In this document: piece by piece, positions 21,475 to 30,768 of the stretch
How the letters are laid out: every line of letters starts with the position of its first letter
How positions within the stretch are numbered: position 1 is the stretch's first letter
Source of the DNA: Chimaeribacter coloradensis
GTDB taxonomy: Bacteria > Pseudomonadota > Gammaproteobacteria > Enterobacterales > Enterobacteriaceae
Length of the DNA: 64,000 nucleotides
Direction of reading: 5' to 3'
Assembly: GCF_002858715.1 (NCBI RefSeq)
Contig: NZ_PJZH01000001.1
Location: forward strand, 124,001 to 188,000
Program-made: the position numbers and the translations under genes
The notes under the pieces: generated by a model
What the model was told of the DNA's origin: nothing
Database searches by the model: none
The model's input: the letters and a program-made list of their open reading frames with translations, nothing else

Positions 21475-21504
21475 GTAACAGTTCGGCGCAAGGCAGCGTA
21501 TAAT
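21475..21504 (+). promoter_or_regulatory. Candidate sigma-70 promoter of cmk-rpsA
   Basis: GTAACA (21475-21480, 4/6 to the -35 consensus) and a perfect TATAAT (21499-21504) are separated by 18 bases. The predicted start lies near 21511, about 57 bases before the cmk ATG. Confidence 0.55.
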
Positions 21505-21567
21505 GCCGCACCTGAAAATAGCCTACTGGTTAATAAAACGGGTTTCCCCGATCTAAAGGAGTGAGAT

Positions 21568-22257
21568 ATGACGGTCACAGCCCCGGTTATTACCGTTGAC
21601 GGCCCGAGTGGTGCCGGAAAAGGCACACTGTGCAAGGCGCTGGCAGAGACGTTTGGCTGGCACCTGCTGGATTCCGGCGCGATTTACCGCGTGCTGGCAC
21701 TGGCCGCGTTGCACCATCAGGTGGATATCCAGTCCGAAGATGCCCTGGTTCCGCTGGCCGCGCACCTCGACGTGCAGTTTATCTCCCGCAATGGGCAGCT
21801 TGAGGTGATCCTCGAAGGCGAGGATGTCAGCCACGAAATCCGTACTGAAACGGTAGGGAACACGGCGTCGCAGGCGGCGGCATTCCCACGGGTACGTGAG
21901 GCGCTGTTGCGCCGCCAGCGCGCATTCCGTGACCTGCCTGGCCTGATTGCTGACGGCCGCGACATGGGCACCGTGGTTTTCCCTGATGCGCCGGTAAAAA
22001 TATTTTTGGATGCCAGCGCAGAAGAACGTGCACGCAGACGCATGCTACAGTTGCAGGAAAAGGGCTTTAGTGTTAACTTTGAACGTCTTTTAGCCGAGAT
22101 AAAAGAACGCGACGACCGCGATCGTAATCGGGCTATTGCGCCGCTGGTACCCGCTTCTGATGCACTGTTGCTTGATTCAACGAGCATGTCCATCAGTGAA
22201 GTGATTGAGAAAGCCCTGTCCCATGCACGGGATGTATTAGCGCTGACGCAAAAATAA
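21568..22257 (+). CDS. cmk: Cytidylate kinase
   Basis: Cmk phosphorylates CMP and dCMP, recycling pyrimidine nucleotides from RNA and lipid turnover. The 229-residue protein has the P-loop [14 protein letters not shown] at about residues 11-24 and the CMP-binding insert of long bacterial Cmk proteins. [15 protein letters not shown] carries the conserved RDxGTVVFP segment, and the lid region contains [20 protein letters not shown] sits eight bases before the ATG. It is upstream of rpsA, the conserved cmk-rpsA pair. Confidence 0.98.
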   Translation: MTVTAPVITVDGPSGAGKGTLCKALAETFGWHLLDSGAIYRVLALAALHHQVDIQSEDALVPLAAHLDVQFISRNGQLEVILEGEDVSHEIRTETVGNTASQAAAFPRVREALLRRQRAFRDLPGLIADGRDMGTVVFPDAPVKIFLDASAEERARRRMLQLQEKGFSVNFERLLAEIKERDDRDRNRAIAPLVPASDALLLDSTSMSISEVIEKALSHARDVLALTQK

Positions 22258-22379
22258 CAGACATTGGTCTGCTGAATTTTTTACCTTGCTGCCAGGTACG
22301 GCGGTGGGGCATGTGAAACAACCCCATCCGGCGGGATGCTAGATGGACGTTAAATTGAAGAATCCTGAAGATTATCAAT
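22258..22379 (+). promoter_or_regulatory. rpsA leader (probable S1 autoregulatory region)
   Basis: This 122-base gap contains a small hairpin, CAGAC/GTCTG, with a following T run (22258-22285). A larger hairpin, CGGTGGGG/CCCCATCCG, lies at 22302-22330 with one bulge. An AU-rich segment with only GAAG motifs stands in place of a proper Shine-Dalgarno just before the ATG. Structured leaders without a canonical SD are the known basis of S1 autocontrol of rpsA in enterobacteria. Confidence 0.5.
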
Positions 22380-24053
22380 ATGACAGAATCTTTTGCTCAA
22401 CTATTTGAAGAATCCTTAAAAACAATCGAAACCCGCCCGGGTTCCATCGTTCGCGGTGTTGTTGTTGCCATTGACAAAGATATCGTACTGGTTGACGCCG
22501 GTCTGAAATCTGAGTCTGCTATTCCGGCAGAACAGTTCAAGAACGCCCAGGGTGAGCTGGAAATCCAGGTGGGTGACGAAGTTGACGTTGCTCTGGATGC
22601 AGTTGAAGACGGCTTCGGTGAAACCCTGCTGTCCCGTGAAAAAGCTAAACGTCATGAAGCTTGGATCACGCTGGAAAAAGCTTACGAAGATGCTGAAACT
22701 GTTACCGGTGTTATCAACGGCAAAGTTAAAGGCGGCTTCACTGTTGAGCTGAACGGCATCCGTGCGTTCCTGCCAGGTTCCCTGGTTGACGTGCGTCCGG
22801 TACGCGACACCCTGCACCTTGAAGGCAAAGAACTCGAGTTCAAAGTCATCAAGCTGGACCAGAAACGCAACAACGTTGTTGTTTCCCGTCGTGCCGTGAT
22901 CGAATCCGAGAACAGCGCTGAGCGCGATCAACTGCTGGAAAACCTGCAGGAAGGCATGGAAGTTAAAGGTATCGTTAAGAACCTCACTGACTACGGTGCA
23001 TTCGTTGATCTGGGTGGCGTTGACGGCCTGCTGCATATCACTGATATGGCATGGAAACGCGTTAAGCATCCGAGCGAAATCGTGAACGTTGGCGACGAAA
23101 TCACTGTTAAAGTGCTGAAGTTCGACCGCGAGCGTACCCGTGTTTCCCTGGGCCTGAAGCAACTGGGCGAAGATCCGTGGGTTGCTATCGCTAAGCGTTA
23201 TCCGGAAGGCACCAAGCTGACCGGTCGTGTGACCAACCTGACTGATTACGGCTGCTTCGTAGAAATCGAAGAAGGCGTTGAAGGTCTGGTACACGTTTCC
23301 GAAATGGATTGGACTAACAAAAACATCCACCCGTCCAAAGTTGTTAACGTTGGCGACGTAGTGGAAGTGATGGTTCTGGACATCGACGAAGAACGTCGTC
23401 GTATCTCCCTGGGCCTGAAGCAGTGCAAATCCAACCCGTGGCAGCAGTTCGCTGAGACCCACAACAAGGGCGACCGCGTTGAAGGTAAAATCAAGTCTAT
23501 CACTGACTTCGGTATCTTCATCGGCCTGGACGGCGGCATCGACGGCCTGGTTCACCTGTCTGACATCTCCTGGAACGTTGCAGGCGAAGAAGCAGTACGT
23601 GAATACAAGAAAGGCGACGAAATCGCTGCTGTTGTTCTGCAGGTTGACGCAGAGCGCGAGCGTATCTCCCTGGGCGTGAAACAGCTGGCTGAAGACCCGT
23701 TCAATAACTACCTGTCTATGAACAAGAAAGGTACTATTGTTACCGGTAAAGTCACTGCAGTTGACGCTAAAGGTGCTACAGTTGAATTAGCGGGCGGCGT
23801 AGAAGGCTACCTGCGTGCATCTGAAGCTTCTCGCGACCGCGTTGAAGATGCGACCCTGGTTCTGAATGTTGGCGACGACGTTGAAGCTAAATTCACCGGT
23901 GTTGACCGTAAGAACCGCGTTGTAAGCCTGTCCGTTCGTGCTAAGGACGAAGCTGACGAGAAAGATGCCATCGCTTCTGTGAACAACAAACCAGAAGAAG
24001 GTAACTTCTCTAACGCTATGGCTGAAGCTTTCAAAGCGGCTAAAGGCGAGTAA
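22380..24053 (+). CDS. rpsA: 30S ribosomal protein S1
   Basis: S1 is the large, loosely bound ribosomal protein that unfolds mRNA and helps initiation. It is also a host factor in several RNA machines. The 557 residues comprise six S1 (OB-fold) repeats: the first two bind the ribosome (via S2), the last four bind RNA. Recurrent motifs such as [27 protein letters not shown] and GLKQ-like repeat ends are obvious. Codon usage is strongly biased to preferred codons (GGT, CTG, GTT), as expected for very high expression. Translation probably starts without a canonical SD (see leader). Confidence 0.99.
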   Translation: MTESFAQLFEESLKTIETRPGSIVRGVVVAIDKDIVLVDAGLKSESAIPAEQFKNAQGELEIQVGDEVDVALDAVEDGFGETLLSREKAKRHEAWITLEKAYEDAETVTGVINGKVKGGFTVELNGIRAFLPGSLVDVRPVRDTLHLEGKELEFKVIKLDQKRNNVVVSRRAVIESENSAERDQLLENLQEGMEVKGIVKNLTDYGAFVDLGGVDGLLHITDMAWKRVKHPSEIVNVGDEITVKVLKFDRERTRVSLGLKQLGEDPWVAIAKRYPEGTKLTGRVTNLTDYGCFVEIEEGVEGLVHVSEMDWTNKNIHPSKVVNVGDVVEVMVLDIDEERRRISLGLKQCKSNPWQQFAETHNKGDRVEGKIKSITDFGIFIGLDGGIDGLVHLSDISWNVAGEEAVREYKKGDEIAAVVLQVDAERERISLGVKQLAEDPFNNYLSMNKKGTIVTGKVTAVDAKGATVELAGGVEGYLRASEASRDRVEDATLVLNVGDDVEAKFTGVDRKNRVVSLSVRAKDEADEKDAIASVNNKPEEGNFSNAMAEAFKAAKGE

Positions 24054-24059
24054 TGACGG

Positions 24060-24078
24060 GGGGCGGCGCTGCCGCCCC
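24060..24078 (+). terminator. GC-rich hairpin between rpsA and ihfB
   Basis: A perfect 8-bp stem GGGGCGGC/GCCGCCCC with a GCT loop begins seven bases after the rpsA stop. It has no T tract, so it is more likely a 3'-end stabiliser or partial attenuator that lowers ihfB relative to rpsA. Confidence 0.45.
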
Positions 24079-24113
24079 GAAACGGTAGTTTAGCTGCAAA
24101 GCTTGGAGGAACT

Positions 24114-24398
24114 ATGACCAAGTCTGAACTCATTGAAAGACTTGCTGGCCAGCAATCTCATATTCCGGCGAAAGCCGTTGAAGATGCGGTGAAAGAAATG
24201 CTTGAACACATGGCCGGTACGCTGGCTGAAGGTGAACGCATTGAAATTCGCGGATTCGGCAGTTTTTCACTTCACTACCGTGCTCCGCGTGTTGGGCGTA
24301 ACCCAAAAACCGGCGATAAAGTTGAGTTGGACGGCAAATATGTTCCTCACTTTAAACCGGGCAAAGAGCTACGCGATCGCGCGAACATCTATGCCTGA
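24114..24398 (+). CDS. ihfB: Integration host factor subunit beta
   Basis: IhfB is one half of the IHF heterodimer, which bends DNA sharply at promoters, att sites and oriC. The 94-residue DNABII protein carries [22 protein letters not shown], the beta-arm with the intercalating proline. [13 protein letters not shown] forms the C-terminal part. GGAGG lies six bases before the ATG. It follows rpsA as in E. coli, where a promoter inside or near rpsA also contributes. Confidence 0.98.
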   Translation: MTKSELIERLAGQQSHIPAKAVEDAVKEMLEHMAGTLAEGERIEIRGFGSFSLHYRAPRVGRNPKTGDKVELDGKYVPHFKPGKELRDRANIYA

Positions 24399-24430
24399 TT
24401 AGGGCGTAATGTTATTGCCTTAGCGATGAT

Positions 24431-24459
24431 AAAACGGTGCCTGACGGCACCGTTTTTTT
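24431..24459 (+). terminator. Rho-independent terminator of ihfB
   Basis: An 11-bp stem AAAACGGTGCC/GGCACCGTTTT with a TGAC loop is followed by further T residues, 32 bases after the ihfB stop. Confidence 0.95.
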
Positions 24460-24669
24460 ATGCTTCACATCCCCTCTTTTTTTGTTTAAAAAACCTGCCG
24501 ATTAAAAAAGCGTGTGAGAAAGGTTCCACACTTTTCCCCTGTTTACTGTAATCCTTCATTTTCTTCAGCACCCATGCCGTAATACCGTTCTTTTCTGTTC
24601 GCCTTACCTTTTTACTCTGCTGCACACTGCTCGCCTGAACGGATTATCTCTGTTAAGGCAGGAGCCACG

Positions 24670-26946
24670 ATTAACCTCTCACTCACTCAACTTGCTTCGG
24701 CGTGGGTCGCCGGAACCTTACCGCTCATGTTTTTGCCGGAATTACCGGCAACCTGGGTAAGCGGCCTGCTGATCGCTATTGCAGCCGGGTTGTCACGCAG
24801 CGACCGGGCAGCAGCGGCAACAACATGGCTGGCGATTTTCTTGTTGGCGATGGTATGGGCGTTGATGCATGCACACACCGCATTAACGCAAATTGAGACA
24901 TTATCTCAACGTAATGTCGCGCTCGAAGGCGCTGTTACCTCGATCGTCATGCCCGGTCAGCAAGATGACCGCGTAACGGTCAGGGTACAGAAGGTGAATG
25001 GCCGCTGGGTATTTCCACCCATAACGATCTCTGCCTACTGGCCGCCGGCAGAACCCATGCGGTGTGCCGGGCAACGGTGGCAGCTGCAAACGGCATTACG
25101 GCCTGTACATAGCCAGCTGAATGAAGGCGGGTTTGACGGCCAGCGCTGGGCAGTAGCGAATCACCGTCTCTTAGAAGGGAAAGTGCTCAAGGCATATCCG
25201 CTTTCAACAAAATGCAGCTACCGTCAGCGCTTTATCAGCTACATACAGCAAACCATGCCGGAGGCGCGCCACCAGGCCATCCTGCTGGCATTGGCGTTCG
25301 GGGAAAGCCGTTTTCTGGATGACGATACCCGGCTATTGCTGCAACAAACCGGGGTGGCGCATCTCATGGCTATTTCCGGATTGCATATAGCCGTCGCGGC
25401 TCTGTTTGGCTGGTGGCTGGCCCGGGCTATACAGGGTTTTCTGCCGGTAACATGGATAGGGCATCGCTTCCCGCTCATGCTGAGCGGTTTGGTTGCGCTG
25501 GCCTATGTCGGGTTGTCCGGTGCGAACCCTCCGGCAGTAAGAAGCGGGTTAGCGCTGGGGGTGTGGCTGTCGTTACGGCTGTTTTCAGTCAAATGCAGTG
25601 GCTGGCAGGTCGGGTTATGGTGTATGGCCCTGATGCTGTTTTTTGACCCGCTGATGGTTCTTTCCGACAGCTTCTGGCTCTCATGTTTTGCCGTCAGCGC
25701 GCTGCTCTTCTGGTATCACTGGTGCCCTCTGCCGTTTCGCTATACCACCGGCTGGCGCTGGGTGGGGGTACGGTGGTTTCACCTGCAATTCAGCATGTTT
25801 ATTTTACTGGTGCCTCTTCAGGCAGGCATCTTCGGCGGGGTAAATGCTGCATCACTGGTGGCCAATTTATGGGCGGTGCCCTGGGTCTCCTGTCTGGTGG
25901 TGCCCTTGGTGTTACTCTCATTAGTTTTTTCATTCTGGCCTTTGCTGGCGGGCTGTCTCTGGGAATCGGCAGACCTCCTGCTTAGCTGTGCACTTAAGCC
26001 GCTACCTTTGTTGCAGTCCGGCTGGCTCTTTCTGGACAGGCGCGCCCTGTTCTGGAGTGGGGCAGGGTGGCTGGCGGTTATCGCATGGCGTCTTGGCAGC
26101 GTGCGGAAACATGCGCCTCTGGGCCTGGCGGTGATACTGTTGACAGCGGCCTATATGAGGGCGCGGCCGGCAGAAACGTGGCGGCTGGACATGATTGACG
26201 TTGGGCATGGGCTGGCGGTGCTGATTGAAAAGCAAGGGAAAGGCGTGCTGTTTGATACCGGCAACCGCTGGGAGGGGGGTGATAGCGCTCAGCGGACAAT
26301 TTTGCCCTTTTTACGCTGGCGACATGTTGAGCTGGAAGAGATCATCATCAGCCACAGCCATCTGGATCATCAGGGCGGGCTGGAAACCTTACAGGCTGCG
26401 TTTCCGCAGGCCAACCTCCGCTCCGCCCAGCAGGCGCTGGGGCTGCCTTGCCGGCAAGGGGAGACATGGCAATGGCGGGGCTTAACTTTCCGCGCACTCT
26501 GGCCAAAAACATTGGCCGGGCAGGCCGGTAATAATCAATCCTGCGTGGTTGCCGTCACCGATGGTCACCACCAGATTCTGTTGACCGGCGATATTGAACA
26601 GGACGCGGAGCGGGCACTGCTGAGGGAGCAGCGGGCGGCGCTGGCATCAACTGTGCTTCAGGTCCCCCATCACGGCAGTAATAGCTCTTCCATTGCACCC
26701 TTTTTGCGGGCGGTTAACCCACAAGCTGCCCTGGTCTCTGCATCACGGTTTAATGCCTGGCACTTACCGGCGAAAAAGGTCAGATCACGTTATCAGGACA
26801 ACCATATCAGGTGGTGGGAAACGCCGTGGTCAGGGCAAATCACCGTGCTTTTTTCGCACGATCGCTGGCAAATAAAGGGCTTCCGTGAACAAATTATGCC
26901 CCGATGGTATCACCAGCGGTTTGGCGTACAGAGGGATAATGAGTAG
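24670..26946 (+). CDS. ycaI: ComEC/Rec2-family DNA uptake channel homologue YcaI, non-canonical start
   Basis: ComEC proteins form the inner-membrane channel for incoming single-stranded DNA in transformable bacteria. The role in enterobacteria is unproven. The N-terminal DUF4131 region is followed by the polytopic competence domain (LMAISGLHIAVAALFGWW, VGLSGANPPAVRSG). The C-terminal metallo-beta-lactamase-like domain has DVGHGLAVLIEKQGKG, SHSHLDHQGG, LTGDIE and VPHHGSNSSS. The first in-frame ATG (24727) has no SD and would cut off the first conserved hydrophobic segment. ATT 24670 gives 758 residues (E. coli has about 754), aligns with the E. coli N-terminus, and has AGGAG five bases upstream. 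ACG 24667 is the other option. Its stop is 36 bases before msbA. Confidence 0.85.
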   Translation: MNLSLTQLASAWVAGTLPLMFLPELPATWVSGLLIAIAAGLSRSDRAAAATTWLAIFLLAMVWALMHAHTALTQIETLSQRNVALEGAVTSIVMPGQQDDRVTVRVQKVNGRWVFPPITISAYWPPAEPMRCAGQRWQLQTALRPVHSQLNEGGFDGQRWAVANHRLLEGKVLKAYPLSTKCSYRQRFISYIQQTMPEARHQAILLALAFGESRFLDDDTRLLLQQTGVAHLMAISGLHIAVAALFGWWLARAIQGFLPVTWIGHRFPLMLSGLVALAYVGLSGANPPAVRSGLALGVWLSLRLFSVKCSGWQVGLWCMALMLFFDPLMVLSDSFWLSCFAVSALLFWYHWCPLPFRYTTGWRWVGVRWFHLQFSMFILLVPLQAGIFGGVNAASLVANLWAVPWVSCLVVPLVLLSLVFSFWPLLAGCLWESADLLLSCALKPLPLLQSGWLFLDRRALFWSGAGWLAVIAWRLGSVRKHAPLGLAVILLTAAYMRARPAETWRLDMIDVGHGLAVLIEKQGKGVLFDTGNRWEGGDSAQRTILPFLRWRHVELEEIIISHSHLDHQGGLETLQAAFPQANLRSAQQALGLPCRQGETWQWRGLTFRALWPKTLAGQAGNNQSCVVAVTDGHHQILLTGDIEQDAERALLREQRAALASTVLQVPHHGSNSSSIAPFLRAVNPQAALVSASRFNAWHLPAKKVRSRYQDNHIRWWETPWSGQITVLFSHDRWQIKGFREQIMPRWYHQRFGVQRDNE

Positions 26947-26982
26947 AATGAGCCGCTATTACTTACGAAGCTGGTTAATTGC

Positions 26983-28731
26983 ATGATGAATGATAAAGAT
27001 CTCTCCACCTGGCAGACCTTTCGTCGCCTCTGGCCGATGATCACACCGTTTAAAACAGGCCTGATAGCGGCGGCCATTGCACTGATTCTTAATGCTGCCA
27101 GCGATACGTTTATGCTGTCATTGCTGAAACCCCTGTTGGATGACGGGTTCGGCAAAGCAAACAGCTCAATTTTAGTGTGGATGCCGCTGGCCGTGATTGG
27201 GCTGATGCTGCTCCGCGGCATTACCAGCTTTATCTCAAGCTATTGTATTTCATGGGTTTCCGGGAAAGTGGTGATGCAGATGCGCCGCCGCCTTTTCAGC
27301 CATATGATGGGGATGCCGGTTTCCTTTTTTGATCAGCAATCCACCGGGACGCTGCTGTCACGTATCACCTACGACTCAGAGCAGGTGGCGTCCTCTTCAT
27401 CCAGCGCACTGATTACCGTGGTGCGTGAAGGTGCGTCGATCATCGGCCTGTTTATCATGATGTTCTATTACAGCTGGCAGCTGTCGCTCATCCTGATTGT
27501 GATTGCGCCGGTAGTCTCTGTGGCTATCCGCCTGGTCTCCAAGCGTTTCCGCAACATCAGCAAAAATATGCAGAACACGATGGGGCAGGTGACCACCAGT
27601 GCCGAGCAGATGCTGAAAGGCCATAAAGAAGTGCTGATCTTTGGCGGTCAGCAAGTTGAAACAGAACGCTTCAATCAGGTCAGTAACCGTATGCGCCAGC
27701 AGGGGATGAAAATGGTCTCCGCTTCGTCGATTTCCGATCCGATTATTCAGCTGATTGCATCACTGGCGCTGGCCTTTGTTCTCTATGCGGCCAGCTTCCC
27801 CAGCGTCATGGAAACCCTGACCGCCGGTACCATTACTGTCGTCTTCTCTTCCATGATTGCCCTGATGCGTCCGCTGAAGTCGCTGACGAATGTGAACGCC
27901 CAGTTCCAGCGTGGTATGGCCGCCTGCCAGACCTTGTTCTCCATTCTGGATATGGAGCAGGAAAAAGATGAGGGTACCCGCGAAGTCACGCGTGCCGTTG
28001 GCGAGATTGAATTCCGCCATGTGACCTTCAGCTACCCGGGGAAAGACACGCCGGCCCTGCGTGATATCAATCTGCATATCCCGGCCGGGAAAACCGTGGC
28101 GCTGGTGGGGCGGTCAGGCTCAGGCAAATCGACGATTGCCAACTTGCTGACCCGTTTTTATGACATTCAGCAGGGCGAGATCCTGATGGACGGCCACGAC
28201 CTGCGCGAATATACCCTGTCATCGTTGCGCCGCCAGGTGGCGCTGGTGTCGCAGAATGTTCATCTGTTTAATGACACCATCGCCAATAACATTGCGTATG
28301 CCAGCCAGCATCTCTACACCCGTGAGCAGATTGAGCAGGCAGCGCGGATGGCTTATGCCATGGACTTCATCGCGAAAATGGATAACGGCCTGGATACCGT
28401 CATCGGTGAAAATGGCGTGTTGCTGTCCGGCGGCCAGCGCCAGCGTATCGCCATTGCCCGCGCGCTGCTGCGTGATTCGCCGGTGCTGATTCTGGATGAG
28501 GCGACGTCAGCGCTGGATACGGAGTCTGAGCGTGCTATTCAGAAAGCCCTGGATGAGTTGCAGAAGAACCGGACCTCGCTGGTGATTGCCCACCGGCTGT
28601 CGACCATCGAAAGCGCGGATGAAATCCTGGTCGTTGAGGATGGGCGCATCATTGAACGTGGCAACCATCCGACGCTGTTAGCGCAGGAAGGGGCTTATGC
28701 ACAGCTCTACCGGATGCAGTTCGGCCAATGA
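26983..28731 (+). CDS. msbA: Lipid A export ATP-binding/permease protein MsbA
   Basis: MsbA is the essential ABC exporter that flips core-lipid A across the inner membrane. The 582-residue half-transporter has six transmembrane helices in its N-terminal half. Its nucleotide-binding domain carries Walker [10 protein letters not shown] near 376, the signature [11 protein letters not shown], Walker [13 protein letters not shown], and the switch histidine in IAHRLST. E. coli MsbA has the same length. The gene overlaps lpxK by four bases (ATGA), coupling lipid A phosphorylation and export. Confidence 0.99.
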   Translation: MMNDKDLSTWQTFRRLWPMITPFKTGLIAAAIALILNAASDTFMLSLLKPLLDDGFGKANSSILVWMPLAVIGLMLLRGITSFISSYCISWVSGKVVMQMRRRLFSHMMGMPVSFFDQQSTGTLLSRITYDSEQVASSSSSALITVVREGASIIGLFIMMFYYSWQLSLILIVIAPVVSVAIRLVSKRFRNISKNMQNTMGQVTTSAEQMLKGHKEVLIFGGQQVETERFNQVSNRMRQQGMKMVSASSISDPIIQLIASLALAFVLYAASFPSVMETLTAGTITVVFSSMIALMRPLKSLTNVNAQFQRGMAACQTLFSILDMEQEKDEGTREVTRAVGEIEFRHVTFSYPGKDTPALRDINLHIPAGKTVALVGRSGSGKSTIANLLTRFYDIQQGEILMDGHDLREYTLSSLRRQVALVSQNVHLFNDTIANNIAYASQHLYTREQIEQAARMAYAMDFIAKMDNGLDTVIGENGVLLSGGQRQRIAIARALLRDSPVLILDEATSALDTESERAIQKALDELQKNRTSLVIAHRLSTIESADEILVVEDGRIIERGNHPTLLAQEGAYAQLYRMQFGQ

Positions 28732-29708
28732 TAGAGAAGATCTGGGCCGGGCGCTCACCGCTGTACCTGCTGTTATTGCCGTTCTCCTGGCTGTATGGCG
28801 CGGTCTCGTCACTGATTCGTCTGAGCTATCGGTGGGGATGGCGCAAAAGCTGGCGGGCACCGGTGCCGGTTGTGGTGGTAGGCAACCTGACTGCCGGGGG
28901 CAACGGTAAAACCCCGGTGGTGATCTGGCTGGTCGAGCAGCTTCAGCAGCGCGGCCTGCGGGTCGGCGTGGTCTCACGCGGGTATGGCGGCAAAGCCCCG
29001 CACTACCCGTTGCGGGTCACGGCGGAGACCGGGACCCAGCAGGCGGGTGATGAGCCGGTGCTTATCTTCCAGCGCACCGGCGCACCGGTTGCGGTGGCAC
29101 CGGTACGCCGTGAGGCGGTTCAGGCACTGCTGGCTGAACCGGTCGACATCATTGTGACAGATGATGGCCTGCAACATTACGCCCTGCAGCGTGATGCGGA
29201 AATCGTCGTGGTGGATGGTGTGCGCCGGTTTGGGAATGGCTGGTGGCTGCCGGCCGGGCCCATGCGTGAGCGGGCCGGGCGGCTGAAACAGGTCGATGCG
29301 GTGATCACCAATGGCGGCCGGCCGGAGCCGGGCGAAATCGCCATGAGGTTGCAGGCGGGCCAGGCCGTTAATCTGTTGACCGGTGAGCGCTGCGCACCTG
29401 AACAGCTGCAACAGGTGGTTGCCATGGCCGGGATTGGCCACCCACCGCGCTTTTTCGCCACGCTTGAGGCGTTGGGCGTCCGGCCGCAGCAGTGTGTGGC
29501 GTTTGCGGATCACCAAAATTATCAGCGTGATCAGCTCACTTCGCTGACCAACGGTGATGATCTGCTATTGATGACGGAGAAAGATGCGGTGAAATGCCGG
29601 GCATTTGCCCAGGCCAACTGGTGGTATCTGCCGGTCAATGCTGATATTAACCCGGCTCAGGCGGAAACATTGTTAAACCGGCTCACTGCATTATGTGCAA
29701 AACCGTAA
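28728..29708 (+). CDS. lpxK: Tetraacyldisaccharide 4'-kinase
   Basis: LpxK adds the 4'-phosphate to the lipid A disaccharide, making lipid IVA at the inner-membrane face. The 326-residue protein has an N-terminal membrane-associated helix ([20 protein letters not shown]). The P-loop [14 protein letters not shown] lies near residues 52-65, with [12 protein letters not shown] and [14 protein letters not shown] downstream. The start ATG overlaps the msbA stop. A possible terminator follows (CCCGATTG at 29785-29792 against CAGTCGGG at 29815-29822, then CTTTATGA). Confidence 0.98.
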   Translation: MIEKIWAGRSPLYLLLLPFSWLYGAVSSLIRLSYRWGWRKSWRAPVPVVVVGNLTAGGNGKTPVVIWLVEQLQQRGLRVGVVSRGYGGKAPHYPLRVTAETGTQQAGDEPVLIFQRTGAPVAVAPVRREAVQALLAEPVDIIVTDDGLQHYALQRDAEIVVVDGVRRFGNGWWLPAGPMRERAGRLKQVDAVITNGGRPEPGEIAMRLQAGQAVNLLTGERCAPEQLQQVVAMAGIGHPPRFFATLEALGVRPQQCVAFADHQNYQRDQLTSLTNGDDLLLMTEKDAVKCRAFAQANWWYLPVNADINPAQAETLLNRLTALCAKP

Positions 29709-30039
29709 AGTAAAAAATAACTGCGGTAATTTATTGATGAATACTAAGCAGTTAAGAAAATAACGGCCTGTATTTACAGAAATACCCGATTGTTAGTGTG
29801 GAAAAACTTGCTATCAGTCGGGCTTTATGAGTAAATAGCCTCCTGCCTGCAATGCAGACCTGGTTATGAGTGTGTGATCTACTATAGAGTTAAGCTAAAG
29901 TTCAGCTGTTCCTCCCAAAACGTTGTCATCTGATTCCGCTTCTAAAGACGAACCCTCTTGTTATCCCCATCAGTAATATTTCTGCCAGCAGTCACGTTAT
30001 GCCGTACGGCACATTATTTAAAGTTAAAAGGTAAGTCTG
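29709..30039 (+). other. 331-base gap: end of msbA-lpxK unit and leader of the csp gene
   Basis: The first part holds small hairpins (GTATTT/AAATAC at 29770-29785 and the possible terminator at 29785-29828). The second part is a long untranslated stretch before the cold-shock gene, as is common for csp leaders. It contains a perfect 12-bp palindrome TGCCGTACGGCA (30000-30011) 28 bases before the ATG and the ribosome binding site AAGGTAAG. I could not identify a convincing promoter by eye. Confidence 0.4.
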
Positions 30040-30249
30040 ATGTCCAAGAAAATGGGTCAAGTTAAGTGGTTCAACGAAAGCAAAGGTTTTGGTTTTATTG
30101 AACAGCAGGATGGCGGCAAAGACGTGTTCGTTCACTTCTCCGCTATCGCCTCTGAAGGGTTTAAAACCCTGGCTGAAGGCCAGCGTGTAGAGTACACCAT
30201 TCAGGACAGCCCGCGCGGTCCGGCTGCGGCAAACGTTGTTGCTCTCTGA
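30040..30249 (+). CDS. Cold-shock domain protein, CspC/CspE type
   Basis: This is a single cold-shock domain of 69 residues that binds single-stranded nucleic acid and acts as an RNA chaperone or antiterminator. RNP1 (KGFGFIEQ) and RNP2 (VFVHFSAI) are intact, and the protein is closest to CspC and CspE ([32 protein letters not shown]). E. coli has no csp gene between lpxK and ycaQ, so this copy is extra at this locus. A strong terminator follows. I cannot tell from sequence alone whether it is cold-inducible or constitutive, so I give no gene symbol. Confidence 0.95.
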   Translation: MSKKMGQVKWFNESKGFGFIEQQDGGKDVFVHFSAIASEGFKTLAEGQRVEYTIQDSPRGPAAANVVAL

Positions 30250-30332
30250 GTAAACAGCGCCAGTTATGATTAACGGCAGAAAAAATTCAGACTAGTGCTG
30301 ATTCCCCTTAATCATAAACTGATCAATTCTAG

Positions 30333-30356
30333 ACCCGCAGCGATGCGGGTTTTTTT
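30333..30356 (+). terminator. Rho-independent terminator after the first csp gene
   Basis: A perfect 7-bp stem ACCCGCA/TGCGGGT with loop GCGA is followed by TTTTTT. Confidence 0.95.
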
Positions 30357-30460
30357 AAAAGCTCAAAAAAGGTTTTGTTTATTGAAGACACAATTGAGCA
30401 ACAGCATCCAGTACCAATAAGGTGTGCTGAGGATGCTCAAAAAATTAAGGAAAATAAAAT

Positions 30461-30676
30461 ATGATGTTAAAAATAGGCCGTGTGAAATGGTACAACGAAG
30501 CTAAAGGCTACGGCTTTATTTCTCCGAATGACGGCGGCAGCGATCTTTATGTCAGCCGCATGTCGATTGCCAATACTAAAAATAAATCCCTTCTGGAAGG
30601 GCAACAGGTTGAATTTACCTGTTACCACAGCGTTTATCATGGTTTATCCGCAGCGGATGTTATCGCCCTGCATTGA
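30461..30676 (+). CDS. Divergent cold-shock-like protein with degenerate RNP2
   Basis: This 71-residue frame is related to its neighbour: GRVKWYNEAKGYGFISPNDGG retains the first strands and RNP1. Where RNP2 should read VFVHFSAI it has LYVSRMSI, losing the histidine and a phenylalanine that contact nucleic acid. The C-terminal half has unusual cysteine, tyrosine and histidine residues (EFTCYHSVYHG) but keeps AADVIAL. AAGGA lies about nine bases before the first of two adjacent ATGs. The leader contains AGCATCC/GGATGCT (30403-30409, 30431-30437). It could be a CspF/CspH-like divergent paralogue or a gene in decline. Confidence 0.75.
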   Translation: MMLKIGRVKWYNEAKGYGFISPNDGGSDLYVSRMSIANTKNKSLLEGQQVEFTCYHSVYHGLSAADVIALH

Positions 30677-30723
30677 TCGACGGCCTGTTCCGTTGATTTT
30701 ACCTGCTGTATAAAGTGTGCTAT

Positions 30724-30766
30724 CGATATCCTTAATACCGTGTTATTACACGAAGAATGGATATCG
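30724..30766 (+). repeat. Inverted repeat spanning the ycaQ start region
   Basis: CGATATCC (30724-30731) and GGATATCG (30759-30766) form an 8-bp inverted repeat around a 27-base loop that itself holds GTGTTATTACAC. The right arm ends two bases before the chosen ycaQ ATG. It could be an operator or an mRNA hairpin limiting initiation. Confidence 0.35.
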
Positions 30767-30768
30767 TT

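Noticed and set aside
22416-23555. 379-codon minus-strand frame over rpsA
   Set aside because: It arises from the biased codons of the S1 repeats; low-complexity Asn/Phe/Val translation.
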